A DNA stretch of 64,000 bases. Origin: Doryteuthis pealeii. Lineage: Eukaryota; Mollusca; Cephalopoda; Myopsida; Loliginidae. A program made the position numbers and the translations under genes. The notes beneath the pieces are model-generated. The model saw nothing but the letters and a program-made list of their open reading frames with translations. It made no database searches and was not told the DNA's origin. Position 1 is the first letter of the stretch. Each line of letters begins with the position of its first letter. The stretch lies in the NCBI GenBank assembly GCA_023376005.1, contig CM042157.1, positions 60,244,773-60,308,772 on the forward strand, written 5' to 3'. Below are positions 54,116-63,501 of this stretch, piece after piece.

Positions 54116-54903
54116 CTTCTCTCTGAAAAAGAACCCACAAGCCTAGAAAGGAATAAACAACCCCTTTGTGACTATACAACTTGCATATGTTGTTTCTGAA
54201 CTAACAATGACTACTACTACTCAATTTGGCCCTATGCAACACAAAGATAAAATGCAAATTAGAATCCATTACTCCTTCCTAAACAAAAGCATCAATATAT
54301 CATGGACTGTTTTTAACTAATTAGAATTCTTCACTCCTCAAATAGAAGCACCAATATCATTATAGACAGCTGTTAACTATGAAATGCTAATTAGAATCCT
54401 TCTCTCATTCCTATATAGAAGATTGTGAAATGGAATCAGTATCAATATCATCATGGACCCCTGTTACAACAGGAACGAAATAAGCTTACATCCATCTATG
54501 TCCTTTACAAATGAAATTTATCAAATCTCAGAGTTTTGCTCAATACTGAACTCCATAATATTTTAACTGTCCTTAAAAGACAATCAGGTCATTTCCCTTA
54601 TTCTATAAAAAGAGAAAATAAAACGTCCCATATTATATTGTCAAAAGGGTGTGACTGAAAAAATACCTGAATAGGTCAGATCATGCAATACTAGCATTTT
54701 TTTTCTTTTCTTTTAAATATCTATCATCATTGGTACCCTCTAAAATGACATAAGCAAAAAAAAAAGAAGAAAGAATTGGGGGACATTAGTATTTTTCCAT
54801 CCTGCCTCAAACGAAAATTAACCAAAAGATAATACAATAAAAAACTGTACGAAAACTTAAGGTTTTTTTTTCTATATTAAAGCTTTAATTAACTATTCTT
54901 AAT

Positions 54904-55322
54904 ACAAACAATAAGCAGTTATATGGTTTCCAGTTAAATTACGTTACTTTGTATGGTTTAGTTGTATGGTTTCAAGTATTCCTATCTAATACTTCTGTTT
55001 GTATGGTTTCAGTATTCCTATCAGTTGTATGGTTTCCAGTATTCCTATCTAATACAAATAATTTGCACACAGTTGTAAGTATTCCTATCTAATAAAATAA
55101 TTTGCACACAGTTGTAAGTTGTTGCACACAGTTGTATGGTTTCAAGTATTCCTATCTAATACAAATAATTTTCAAGATCTAATACAAATAATTTGCACAC
55201 CTTTCTTCTATCTAATACAAATAATTTGCACAGTTGTATGGTTTCATTCCTATCTAATACAAATAATTTGCACACAGTTATATGGTATCAAGTATTCCTA
55301 TCTAATACAATTAATTTTCAAA
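54904..55322. repeat. Minisatellite, unit about 45-50 bp
   Basis: Repeats of 'GTATGGTTTCAAGTATTCC', TATCTAATACAAATAA and TTTGCACACAGTT, about eight units of uneven length with deletions. Single monomers occur at about 26465-26550 and 27870-27905, far from the array. Confidence 0.85.
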
Positions 55323-55351
55323 CGGATCAATTTGACCCATAGATGGATGGT

Positions 55352-55570
55352 TTGGTTTCTTTGTTTAATGGCATATCAACCTTAATGGGTTATTTAATAC
55401 CAATGCTATCCTTGTACGAGTACAGTTGCGCTACTTTTTAACCCATAGCGGGGGGGGGGATGATTGGGTTCATACCTTTCCCAAGGATATTAGTCCAAAA
55501 GTGAACATAACAGCGCAACTGGAGTTTGAATTTACTTATGTCATATGTTAGCTACTATGCCATGGGGATG
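55352..55570 (+). repeat. Rep-C copy, full length
   Basis: 'GGTTTGGTTTCTTTGTTTAA' with TGGCATATCAACCTTAATGG, a G run at 55449, 'CATACCTTTCCCAAGGATAT', and the tRNA-like tail 'GTTAGCTACTATGCCATGGG'. Read in reverse, the tail has GGCATAGTAGCTAAC and a TTCAAACTC box, so the element may be a SINE carried in reverse. Confidence 0.78.
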
Positions 55571-55837
55571 CCCTACCCATAGATGGAGACCTATCAGGTA
55601 CCAATATACAATGTTTATCTTGTAAACAATTTTCAGTCACTTGAAATAAAGTTTAAAACTTATAAATCTACTCAAAGATTAATCCAAACAAACCTTTTGT
55701 CTTGATATTCGACAGTGGGTATACGTATTCACCTAACCTGTTTGCCACAGGTAGGATGTGACACAAAGTCACATCCAGCAAGGATCAAACTCACTATTCA
55801 TTAGTAATAGATGAAGAGAGACTAGCTTGCTAAACAC

Positions 55838-56010
55838 TGGCATATCAACCTTTATGGGTTATTTATACAAAAGCCATCCTTGTAGAAGAACAGTAGTGGT
55901 ACTATTTAACCCATATCTGGGGGGGGGGGGATTCATACCTTTTTCCAGGGGTATTAATCTGAAAGTGAATGTAATAACATGACTGGAATTCAAACTTTGC
56001 TTACTATGGT
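55838..56010 (+). repeat. Rep-C copy
   Basis: 'GGCATATCAACCTTTATGGG' to 'GTAATAACATGACTGGAATT', with a run of ten G at 55920. Confidence 0.72.
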
Positions 56011-56029
56011 GTCATAGTCCAGCACCTGA

Positions 56030-56600
56030 TACATCTGTGTCAGGTTGCTCAATGTGCTACTGGTACGATATAACCCAGTACTACCTGTTTTATAGATCGT
56101 CGGCAACTAAACCAGTAACCCAACAGATTTTGTCTGGTGAGGAGGGTGGCTATATACCCTGCAGAATGAAAAACAAAATCTATAAAATGGCAGGGGAAGC
56201 TCTTTACTCAACGGCCATCTAGCACATTATTTCTACAGTCCAAAACCTCCTCATTGCATCAGGACCATGTAAACTTGGTAGTGTCGGGGGCCATGCTGTC
56301 AGGAACTGGTAGGGTCACCCAAGGCGGACAGGTTTAGCACCCGGTGGTATTTGGATCACAACCCAGCTAAAGGGGCTCTGGCATAAATCCAAAGGGTGTC
56401 TCCATCATCATCAGGAATCAATGGCTACTTGTCACTGCGTCTGTGAAAAATTTGCTGCAAACCAGGCTATCTCTCTCCTCTGACCGGGATATGAATGCAA
56501 GATTTGGCGACTGTGAATTTCCTATTCCCTTGTTACTCCTTCCATGAATCCATCACAGGTGAATTTGTTAGATGTGGAGCCAACTCAACCAACCCAAGGT
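56030..56600. other. GC-richer unassigned block
   Basis: About 0.57 kb with more balanced composition ('GGTCACCCAAGGCGGACAGG', 'GCACCCGGTGGTATTTGG'). No match in the window, no long frame. Probably part of a retrotransposon not otherwise sampled here. Confidence 0.4.
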
Positions 56601-56629
56601 AAATGCAGTCACAGAAACAAACAGTTTCG

Positions 56630-56870
56630 CATGTTACCCACTACGCCACACATGATTTATTGATTTGTTGTAAAACAAATGAAGATATTAATTGGGTGAC
56701 CACTTAAGCAATGGCAGGTACTATAAGCAATCTGGGTCCTTTGTTTATCAAAAGAACTTGACTCAATATCAGATGAGCCGAAAAGGGTTGATATGTTGTA
56801 AAACAAAACAACCAAACAACCAACCATCGTTTTCCTACGATGATAACCATTACACAACAAGCACCTCCCT
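56630..56870 (-). repeat. SINE-2-like head and solo repeat head, inverted
   Basis: 56785-56822 is the reverse of the GGTTGGTTGTTTGGTTGTTT head with 'TATCAACCC'. 56828-56865 ('TACGATGATAACCATTACAC') is the reverse of the SINE-2 tRNA-like head. The order suggests a mosaic element. Confidence 0.5.
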
Positions 56871-57062
56871 CATTTAAAAGTATGGTGAAAATGAGTTATG
56901 TTTTAATATGCATATATTGCCTAATAATTTACCTGTGTATAAACAGCATATTTTCCAATGTTCAATTGACAAAAGGTCGACTATATTATTAGAAAAATAT
57001 TTTCTATGTTGAGTTGTTAAAGAAAACTAACAAAGAAAACATGAATTTTTATAGTTGGTTAA

Positions 57063-57520
57063 TCTTAAAGAGAATCTTTTTCTTTCTTTCTTTCTTCTTT
57101 CTTCTTTCTTCTTTCATTCTTTCTTTCTTTCTTTCATTCTTTCTTCCTTTCTATTATAATATTCTTTCTTTCTTTCATTCTTCCTTTTTCTTCTTCTTTC
57201 ATTCATTCTTTCTTCCTTTCTATTATAATATCCCTTCTTTCTTTCTTTCATTCAATTCTTCATTCATTCATTCATTCTTCCTTTCTATTATAATATTCTT
57301 CATTCATTCATTCTTATTATAATATCCCTTCTTTCTTTCTTTCATTCATTCTTCTCCTTTCTATTATAATATCCCTTCTTCTTTCTTTCATTCATTCATT
57401 CTTTCTTCCTTTCTATTATAATATCCCTTCTTTCTTTCTTTCATTCATTCTTTCTTCCTTTCTATTATAATATTCTTTCTTTCTTTCATTCTTTCATTCA
57501 TTCATTCATTCATTCATTTT
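57063..57520. repeat. Pyrimidine-rich minisatellite
   Basis: A TTTC/TTCA/TTCC-rich array in which 'CCTTTCTATTATAATAT(T/C)C' recurs about eight times, giving a higher-order unit of about 45-65 bp (CTTTCTTTCTTTCATTCATT plus TTTCTTCC plus the TATTATAATAT part). On the MYO5 strand it is purine-rich. Confidence 0.88.
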
Positions 57521-57597
57521 TAAGGCAAAACAGTCAGTTCTTTTAATATTTCATGTTATTTTCTTTTTCTTTTTGCAAAACATGGAGAGACAGAAAA

Positions 57598-57800
57598 TAG
57601 GCTGGTTTGAAAGTCTTGTCCCCCTCTTTTTTTAGAGGCAAAATAATTACATAATACAACCCAAAATTCTAGAAAAATAATTTTTAAAGACTTGTTTTTA
57701 GAGGTAAAATGATTGCACAATTTATATATCATTATTAAAACAAAAAATAATGAAAGTTAAAAAAATATTAATAGTGACAAGACTTTCAGATCACCTTGTA
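57598..57800. mobile_element. MITE-3 copy
   Basis: Ends 'GGTTTGAAAGTCTTGTCCCC' and 'GTGACAAGACTTTCAGATCA' with CC are inverted. TA-like flanks. No ORF. Confidence 0.75.
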
Positions 57801-57808
57801 GATAAATG

Positions 57809-57961
57809 TACAGCATGGTCTGAAAGTCTTGTCACCCATACATATCTTTTTTTATTGGTAAAATAATTGCTTAACTTAAATATATTACTAAATAAAATAA
57901 AAAAATAAAATGAAATTTAAGACAATATGTAGGGGTGAGAAGACTTTTAGAGCACCCTATA
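57809..57961. mobile_element. MITE-3 copy, second in tandem
   Basis: TA then 'CAGCATGGTCTGAAAGTCTT' at left, 'GAAGACTTTTAGAGCACCCT' then A at right. The interior is related to, but shorter than, the first copy. Only 8 bp separate them. Confidence 0.75.
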
Positions 57962-58190
57962 CTGTTCTCACTACTTTTTTTTTTCCATTTTTTTTCCTCC
58001 AAAAAAGTCTTCAAATATCAAGTAATGCTTTTTAGATAAAATCTACACACTTTATTTTGTATTCATTTTTTACTACCATAATTGAACACCGACAACAAAT
58101 AAGGTTTCTCAACAGGAAAACTTACGACAAAAGATAACAAAGTTCTCAAACTGTCACTTTAATAAGATCACAAAGTCTGATAATTTACTT

Positions 58191-58226
<36 letters not shown>

Positions 58227-58669
58227 AAATTCAAAGCAGCATAGTTTCAAATTTGAAATACATAAAAAAAATCATTCCAGGGGATCAAATCACTTTTGTT
58301 TGCTTGTTTTTTTTCAAAGCAACAATGTATAGCCTAGATAATTACAGTGCATTAATTTATTAAATAACAGTTGAATATTATAACTGTACTAATTATGAAA
58401 GTAGTAAAATATAGAATAAAACGCAACCAATATTACTACCTGCCCTTCATTTACTTTTTTTGTGCATGGTGTAAAAAAATAGTAAAAAAAAATCAGGATA
58501 AATAAAAATCCCTAACCATTGAACAATTTAACAATCTCTAAATCCACAAAGAAGCAGCAGAATTTAATTGAAATTGGACAAAGTAATTCATGATTTCATT
58601 TTTAGCTACAAAGATGCCCAAGACAACAAACAACATTATACATATATATTATTATTATTAATTATAGTG

Positions 58670-58720
58670 TGTACAGAAATAACTACTCGGGTTTCACCAT
58701 AAGGATCTTCAGGGTTAAAT
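58670..58720 (-). ncRNA. Hammerhead-like motif, weak
   Basis: The minus strand has CTGAAGA, TCC-TTAT-GGT, GAAAC, CCGAGTA, GTT. The same order recurs at 59215-59175 (CTGAAGA, TCCTTTTTGGT, GAAAC, TTGTGTA, GTT). Core order is right but stem I does not pair next to the core. Confidence 0.2.
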
Positions 58721-58794
58721 CCACTGAATTAATGAAGATATTGATTAATTACAGCTAACTGCAGGAGTTCATGTTGTAGTTATGACTGTTGAAA

Positions 58795-59160
58795 GTTTCC
58801 AGTTAATGAAAGCTGCTGCGTCATTTTGAAAAGTTGAATGACAGATGCGGTGTTGATATGTCATAATATAGATGGTAACATGGAATTTTTTTTTTTTTTT
58901 TTTGAGCACTTTATATTTGTTATAATGCTGACTTATCTGGGTAAAACTTGTACCAACCAAATATTTTCACCGGTAAGTCATTACTTTTTCATATATGTGT
59001 GTGTGTGTGTGTGTATTTTTTTTAAGAAAATGACTCCAAAGAAAAAGAAAAAAAAAACAGCAAGTCATATTATTGACTACAACAGAAAAAGAAACTGAAT
59101 GAGTTGCAATAACAAATATTGAAAAAGTGTTCAATAAAACGTAGTGGCAGTTTAGAGAAA
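58795..59160 (+). repeat. Local duplication unit, copy 1
   Basis: 'CAGTTAATGAAAGCTGCTGC' with GTCATTTTGAAAAGTTGAAT, 'TTTTCACCGGTAAGTCATTA', a (TG)n tract and 'AAGAAAATGACTCCAAAGAA' to 'AACGTAGTGGCAGTTTA'. It matches 61078-61258 plus 61622-61752. Confidence 0.8.
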
Positions 59161-59489
59161 TAAATCAGTAACAGAAGTTAACTACACAAGTTTCACCAAA
59201 AAGGATCTTCAGGAATAAATTTATATATATAAACACAGGTATATATAACAATACAGATTCTTATTCATTTTGGATATGATTTATAAGAATTACTAGGCAA
59301 TGTAAATCCTTGACAGCAGTCCATTACAAGAAAATTTTTAATGAATTTCTTAATCATAACAATGAAATAAATCACATTAAAGACCACATTTTCAAGAAGA
59401 AGAAAAACTACAAAAATGCACCATTTTGACAGAACTGATTTTAATTTATAAAATTTACCTGTTTTAAAGACATTAAAACAAATAATTTC

Positions 59490-59523
<34 letters not shown>

Positions 59524-60084
59524 CCTTCCTTTTCATAAAACAGCAAAAATTACATTAAATTTCATTTATTCATTCTGATTATGCTGAATTTTAATTCATG
59601 GGGTGGTTAAAAAAAAAAAAAAAAAAAAAAACATGAAATTTTTGCCATACCTATATAGTTCTAAAAGATAATCAGCAATAAGCCTACTACAAAAATACAA
59701 TAGAATAAATAAATAAATGCTGTTTTTTTTTTTTTTTAGTTTCTGGTAACAAACATAATTGGTCCTGACATCTTTCAACTTAAGTAAAATAATGAGAGAG
59801 AAAGAAATTAATAAACAATGCACCTCTGAGCACATGTCATTTCAGATAGCTGATGAATAAGCCGGAAAAAAACGTGACATAAGTAAATAACACGACAGTA
59901 TCAGCTTTGAGGTAAGACAAACAAAAGTTACAAAATAGAGAAGAATTTTATCCACAATGAAAATCTTTCTATGTAGCAACAAAAACTGTCAGATATAATG
60001 ACAAAGATATTTTTTAAATAACATTTAAAAAAATTTTTTTTTTTTTAAAGTCTAATCTACAATAGGGCTTCTCAAAGTGAATAT

Positions 60085-60202
60085 TTACCACGTACCCCAT
60101 GTGTACAAGTTAGGCACAAGGCTCTATAATGTGGGACCCCCCACGAACTGAAGCTCAAGGGAGGCGGGTGCAAAAAATGTGTTGATCCGTCGGCATTCCC
60201 CT

Positions 60203-60208
<6 letters not shown>
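60085..60208 (-). repeat. Copy of the 1050-1180 repeat
   Basis: Reverse complement: 'GGGGAATGCCGACGGATCAA' to 'CACATGGGGTACGTGGTAAA'. It is followed by a (TA)n tract (60204-60252), just as the related element at 849 is preceded by one. Confidence 0.65.
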
Positions 60209-60255
<47 letters not shown>

Positions 60256-60454
60256 TATTCTTTTTCGAATTTTTGAAATTCTATTCTCATCTCCAACTCA
60301 AAAAATAAAAACACTGATGAAGGTCAGCAAAATCTGTGTACTGAACATTTTATGCATTTTTCCTATTATTATTATCATCATCATTTCAACTCCATCTGAT
60401 TATTTTAATAATAATAACGTAAATCCGTATACATTTTGATAAACAGACCGAAAC

Positions 60455-60552
60455 TCATGTGCAAGTGATATCGATAAAATTCATTTTTATCCATCTACAT
60501 TTCTTTTCTTTACTCATTTTTTCCTCATATTGTCGGATTCATTTCCCATTCT

Positions 60553-60588
<36 letters not shown>

Positions 60589-60590
60589 TG
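60455..60590 (+). repeat. Single arm of the 17354-type fold-back
   Basis: 'GACCGAAACTCATGTGCAAG', TGATATCGATAAAATTCAT and 'CTTTACTCATTTTTTCCTC' match the right arm at 17520-17605. A CTGATGAAGGTCAGC motif lies 140 bp before it (60314), so a diverged whole element is likely (60255-60590), ending in a TA tract. Confidence 0.6.
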
Positions 60591-60640
60591 ATCTATACAT
60601 TCAATGGCTTTTTGTTACCACTACCATTAAATGCATAAAG

Positions 60641-60889
60641 TAGTCGACGTCAGGGTGGCCTAAAGTCTGTATCAGCCAATCAGCAAGGGAGCCTATCCTC
60701 TTTTCACAAGCACTAGACCAAGGAGATTGTTTTTGCGTCTGAGGCGGAGTGCCACATCTACCATCAGCTCTTTACTTTACCACACAGTTCCCTGTGCTAC
60801 TCATATGCTGAATTGGCGAGGGCTGGTATTGAACTAGGAACCTTGTGGTTTCTATCCGAACGCTCTACCGACTGAGCTAACCTGACCCT
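60641..60889 (-). repeat. SINE-1 copy
   Basis: Full-length minus-strand copy with 'GGTTAGCTCAGTCGGTAGAG' and GTTCAATACCAG. Confidence 0.92.
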
Positions 60890-61317
60890 TAACTACTGTA
60901 ATCGAACACTTTATTTTTTTCCTCCAATATAAAAGAAATTCATACACACACACCCCTCACAGAATGCCCAATTGGGTGTGATGGCCACTAGTGATATGTC
61001 ATTCATACACAACCCATTCAAAACAAGAGGCATTTAAAAGTAATAAACAATCTGGCTCTAATGTTGTTAAGTTTCGCAGTTAATGAACGCTGCTGCGTCA
61101 TTTTGAAAAGTTGAATGACAGACGCTGTGTTGATATGTCGTAATGTAGATGGTAATATGGAATTATTTTTAAAATATTTTTTTTGAGCACTGGATAAAAC
61201 TTGTACCAACCAAATATTGAGACCAACCCAATATTTTCACCGGTAAGTCATTACTTACATATATATAAAAGTAATTGGTAATTTGCTTGAAGCATTCTTA
61301 AGTATGTTATAATATAT

Positions 61318-61521
61318 TAATAATTTGAAGGCAATTACAATGCGTATAAAAAATTAAAAAAAAAGATGTTTTTTTGTCTTATCGATTTCAAAGAGAAAAA
61401 AAGTACGTTCATTTCTGATTTTCGTATCTGAAGATAAAGTTTTCTTTGAAATCGATAAGACAAAAAAAACATCTTTTTGTTTTTATTTTTTATATGCATT
61501 GTAATTGCCTTCAAATTATTA

Positions 61522-61523
<2 letters not shown>
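61318..61523. mobile_element. Fold-back element, about 78-bp arms
   Basis: 'AATAATTTGAAGGCAATTAC' at left and 'GTAATTGCCTTCAAATTATT' at right; inner ends 'GTCTTATCGATTTCAAAG' and 'CTTTGAAATCGATAAGAC'. The 50-bp loop contains 'CGTATCTGAAGATAAAG'. It interrupts the duplication unit. Confidence 0.85.
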
Positions 61524-61524
<1 letters not shown>

Positions 61525-61600
<76 letters not shown>

Positions 61601-61620
61601 GTGTGTGTGTGTGTGTGTGT
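61525..61620. repeat. (TA)n(TG)n compound microsatellite
   Basis: TA to about 61581, then TG with one GG interruption to 61620. Confidence 0.92.
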
Positions 61621-62199
61621 TTTAAGAAAATGACTCAAAAGAGAAAAAAAAACAGCAAGTCACATTATTGACTACAACAAAAAAAGAAACTGAATGAGTC
61701 GCAATAACAAATATTGAAAAAGTGTTCAATAAGTACGTAGTGGCAGTTTATTTTCTTCCTCCAATATAAAAAAAAAATTCATAACACACATCACACACCT
61801 CACAGAATGTCCAATTGGCCACAGTGATATGTCATTCACACACAACCCATTCAAAACAAGAGTCATTTATTAAAAGTAACAAATAATCTGACTCTAATGT
61901 TGTCAAAACATTTTGACATCACAAACTTCCATCCTAATATTCATGATCTCTAGACTGCTCACCAAAATCCATCCTCCCCATTAAAAAATAATTCAAGAAT
62001 TAAAAAGCTGGGTTTGCATTTATAATTTACTGATTCTTTTCTCATGAAAACACTGGTAAATTAGTTATGTTTTGTAATTTGATATTCTATTAATTTATTG
62101 AATGGAAAATAAATTTTGTTGAAAATGTAATTTTTTTCAGAAGCCCAAGTGATCTACATAAGCAAATAAAAAATTAACAACCCCGCATCAAAATATATA

Positions 62200-63062
62200 G
62201 AAAATGATAATAATTGAAAGTAGCTTTTTCTTAAAAATCAAAGAGTGCCACCCAATGAGGATTTAACCCATTGAACAAGGGTTTGTAAAATTAGCTTAGA
62301 AAAATAGAATTTGGTAGAATCTAAGTCTGTCCTTTCAAAATATTTTTTATTGTATAAATTTCTTTATTCCAATGTTGTTTTTATTCAAAAGAATTGTTTG
62401 TTTAAAAAAAAAAGTGGGGAATTTTTAATCTGAACTGTTATTTCTGTATTCATTAAAAATTAAACAAGCAAATCTATATCAACTTGAATTTAAAAGTTCA
62501 TAGTAAAATAGAAATAAAAATTATTTAAAAGAAAAAAAACAAAAATGATAAATTAAAAGTTGATTTTTACAAAAATAAGAGTGGCACCTAGTGAGGATTG
62601 AACCCACTGAATAATAAGTAAAATATAGTAAGTAAAATCAACTGGGGAAAAAAAAAGAAAAAAAAAAAGATCCACTTTGATTCAATCATAAAATAGTTTA
62701 TTATAAAATAAAAGTAATAATTAATAAGATCCTTCATAAATCCAAAGAAATAAAAACAAAAAACAGCTGTCAACCGTTTGTGAAAAAGTGCAGTGCATAC
62801 TAATAAAATATATATTACTAATCTCAGTTAGTGAGGATTGAACCCACTGAATAAGTAAAATCAGCTTTTGAAATTTTGATTAAAAAAAAAAAATTTAAAA
62901 AAAAAGAACCGCTTTGAATTAATTAAAAAATAGTTTATTAGAATATAAAAGTAATAATTAAGACCTTTCATGAACTAATAAGAGAAAACAAAAAAATAAT
63001 AACAAAAAACAGCTGTCAACCTATTGTGCAAAATCGCAGTGCATACTAATAAAAAATGTATT
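62200..63062. repeat. Tandem duplication of about 240 bp inside intron 1
   Basis: 62586-62817 and 62828-63062 align throughout: 'GTGAGGATTGAACCCACTGA', the A-rich run, 'AATAGTTTATTA', 'AACAGCTGTCAACC' and 'GCAGTGCATACTAATAAAA'. A more diverged third unit begins at about 62245 ('GAGGATTTAACCCATTGAAC'). The GATTGAACCCACT part reads in reverse as a B-box-like GGGTTCAATCC. It ends about 100 bp inside the exon 1 donor. Confidence 0.78.
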
Positions 63063-63165
63063 ACTTCATATTCAAAAAAGAGGAGTGTGAATTAACACAT
63101 GGTTGGTGTTTTTTTTTTTTTTTTCCTTTATTCTTTTTTTAATAATCAAAATTCATTGGCTTTAC

Positions 63166-63300
63166 CTCTGTGTACAACACGTGGATAACTTCATCTGTAC
63201 AGAAAGCAAGATGTTCTTTACTGTAACGATCCAGGTAAGTATCCTGATCGGTCTGTTTCTGTCGAAGTTGCTGTAACCAGCCTTTCTTTGCAGCAGCCAT
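63166..63300 (-). CDS. MYO5: Unconventional myosin-V, exon 1 (start codon and N-terminal extension)
   Basis: This is the first coding exon of a class V myosin, the processive actin motor that carries vesicles, organelles and RNA. It has 45 codons, from MAAAKKGWLQQ to VIHVLYTE, and ends in phase 0 at a CAGAG|GTAAAG donor. The terminal LYTE continues into NAKIWV of exon 2, matching the LYTK-FARVWIP junction at the start of vertebrate myosin Va, where an intron also falls. The ATG is the only Met in the exon. It has A at -3 and G at +4, and an in-frame TAA lies at 63349-63351, so the start is well supported unless an upstream exon splices in. The 41 residues before LYTE are unusual: vertebrate myosin Va has only about five. 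They are charged and Gln/Lys-rich, with no signal peptide. Seen: frame, splice site, stop. Known: myosin V N-terminus. Inferred: that both exons belong to one transcript. Confidence 0.8.
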
Positions 63301-63429
63301 ATTAGGACGGACAATTTTGTACTCTTTAGTCGTTAATGCTTTAGTAGCTTATGCCAAGCTCTTTTGCATTCCATCTGTTCATAATTAACAAGGCCTTCAA
63401 TTGGCCAGTGGTATTAATGACAGCCCAGG

Positions 63430-63501
<72 letters not shown>

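Larger units (their letters stand above)
60900..61910 (+). repeat. Local duplication units, copies 2 and 3, with fold-back insert
   Basis: 60905-61060 ('CCTCCAATATAAAAGAAATT' to 'CTGGCTCTAATGTTGTT') repeats as 61758-61905. 61078-61258 repeats 58799-58985. A fold-back element and TA/TG tracts at 61318-61620 separate 61258 from 61622. The unit is about 0.5 kb without inserts. Confidence 0.78.
48793..63165 (-). other. MYO5: MYO5 intron 1 (about 14.4 kb)
   Basis: This is the interval between the GTAAAG donor of exon 1 and the CTCTTGCAG acceptor of exon 2. No other coding signal was recognised. It is AT-rich and holds SINE-1, SINE-3, SINE-4, LINE fragments, Rep-C copies, two minisatellite arrays, tandem MITEs and locally duplicated blocks. 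Stretches with nothing recognised are about 48880-50300 (AT-rich; a weak 'GAGCAACCCGGCATTGC' repeat head near 49124), 53090-53590, 54130-54900, 58000-58760 and 59160-60080. Confidence 0.75.

Noticed and set aside
53784..54179. 131-codon minus-strand frame as a host gene
   Set aside because: Its readable part is the LINE-a tail (LLFGCTTWTL, LDGSCTRML); the remainder is CT-tract translation. Annotated as a retrotransposon relic.
57014..57322. 102-codon Phe/Ser-rich frame
   Set aside because: Translation of the pyrimidine-rich minisatellite only.
57063..57520. CRISPR array
   Set aside because: The units are low-complexity pyrimidine repeats of uneven length without unique spacers, in a eukaryotic intron.
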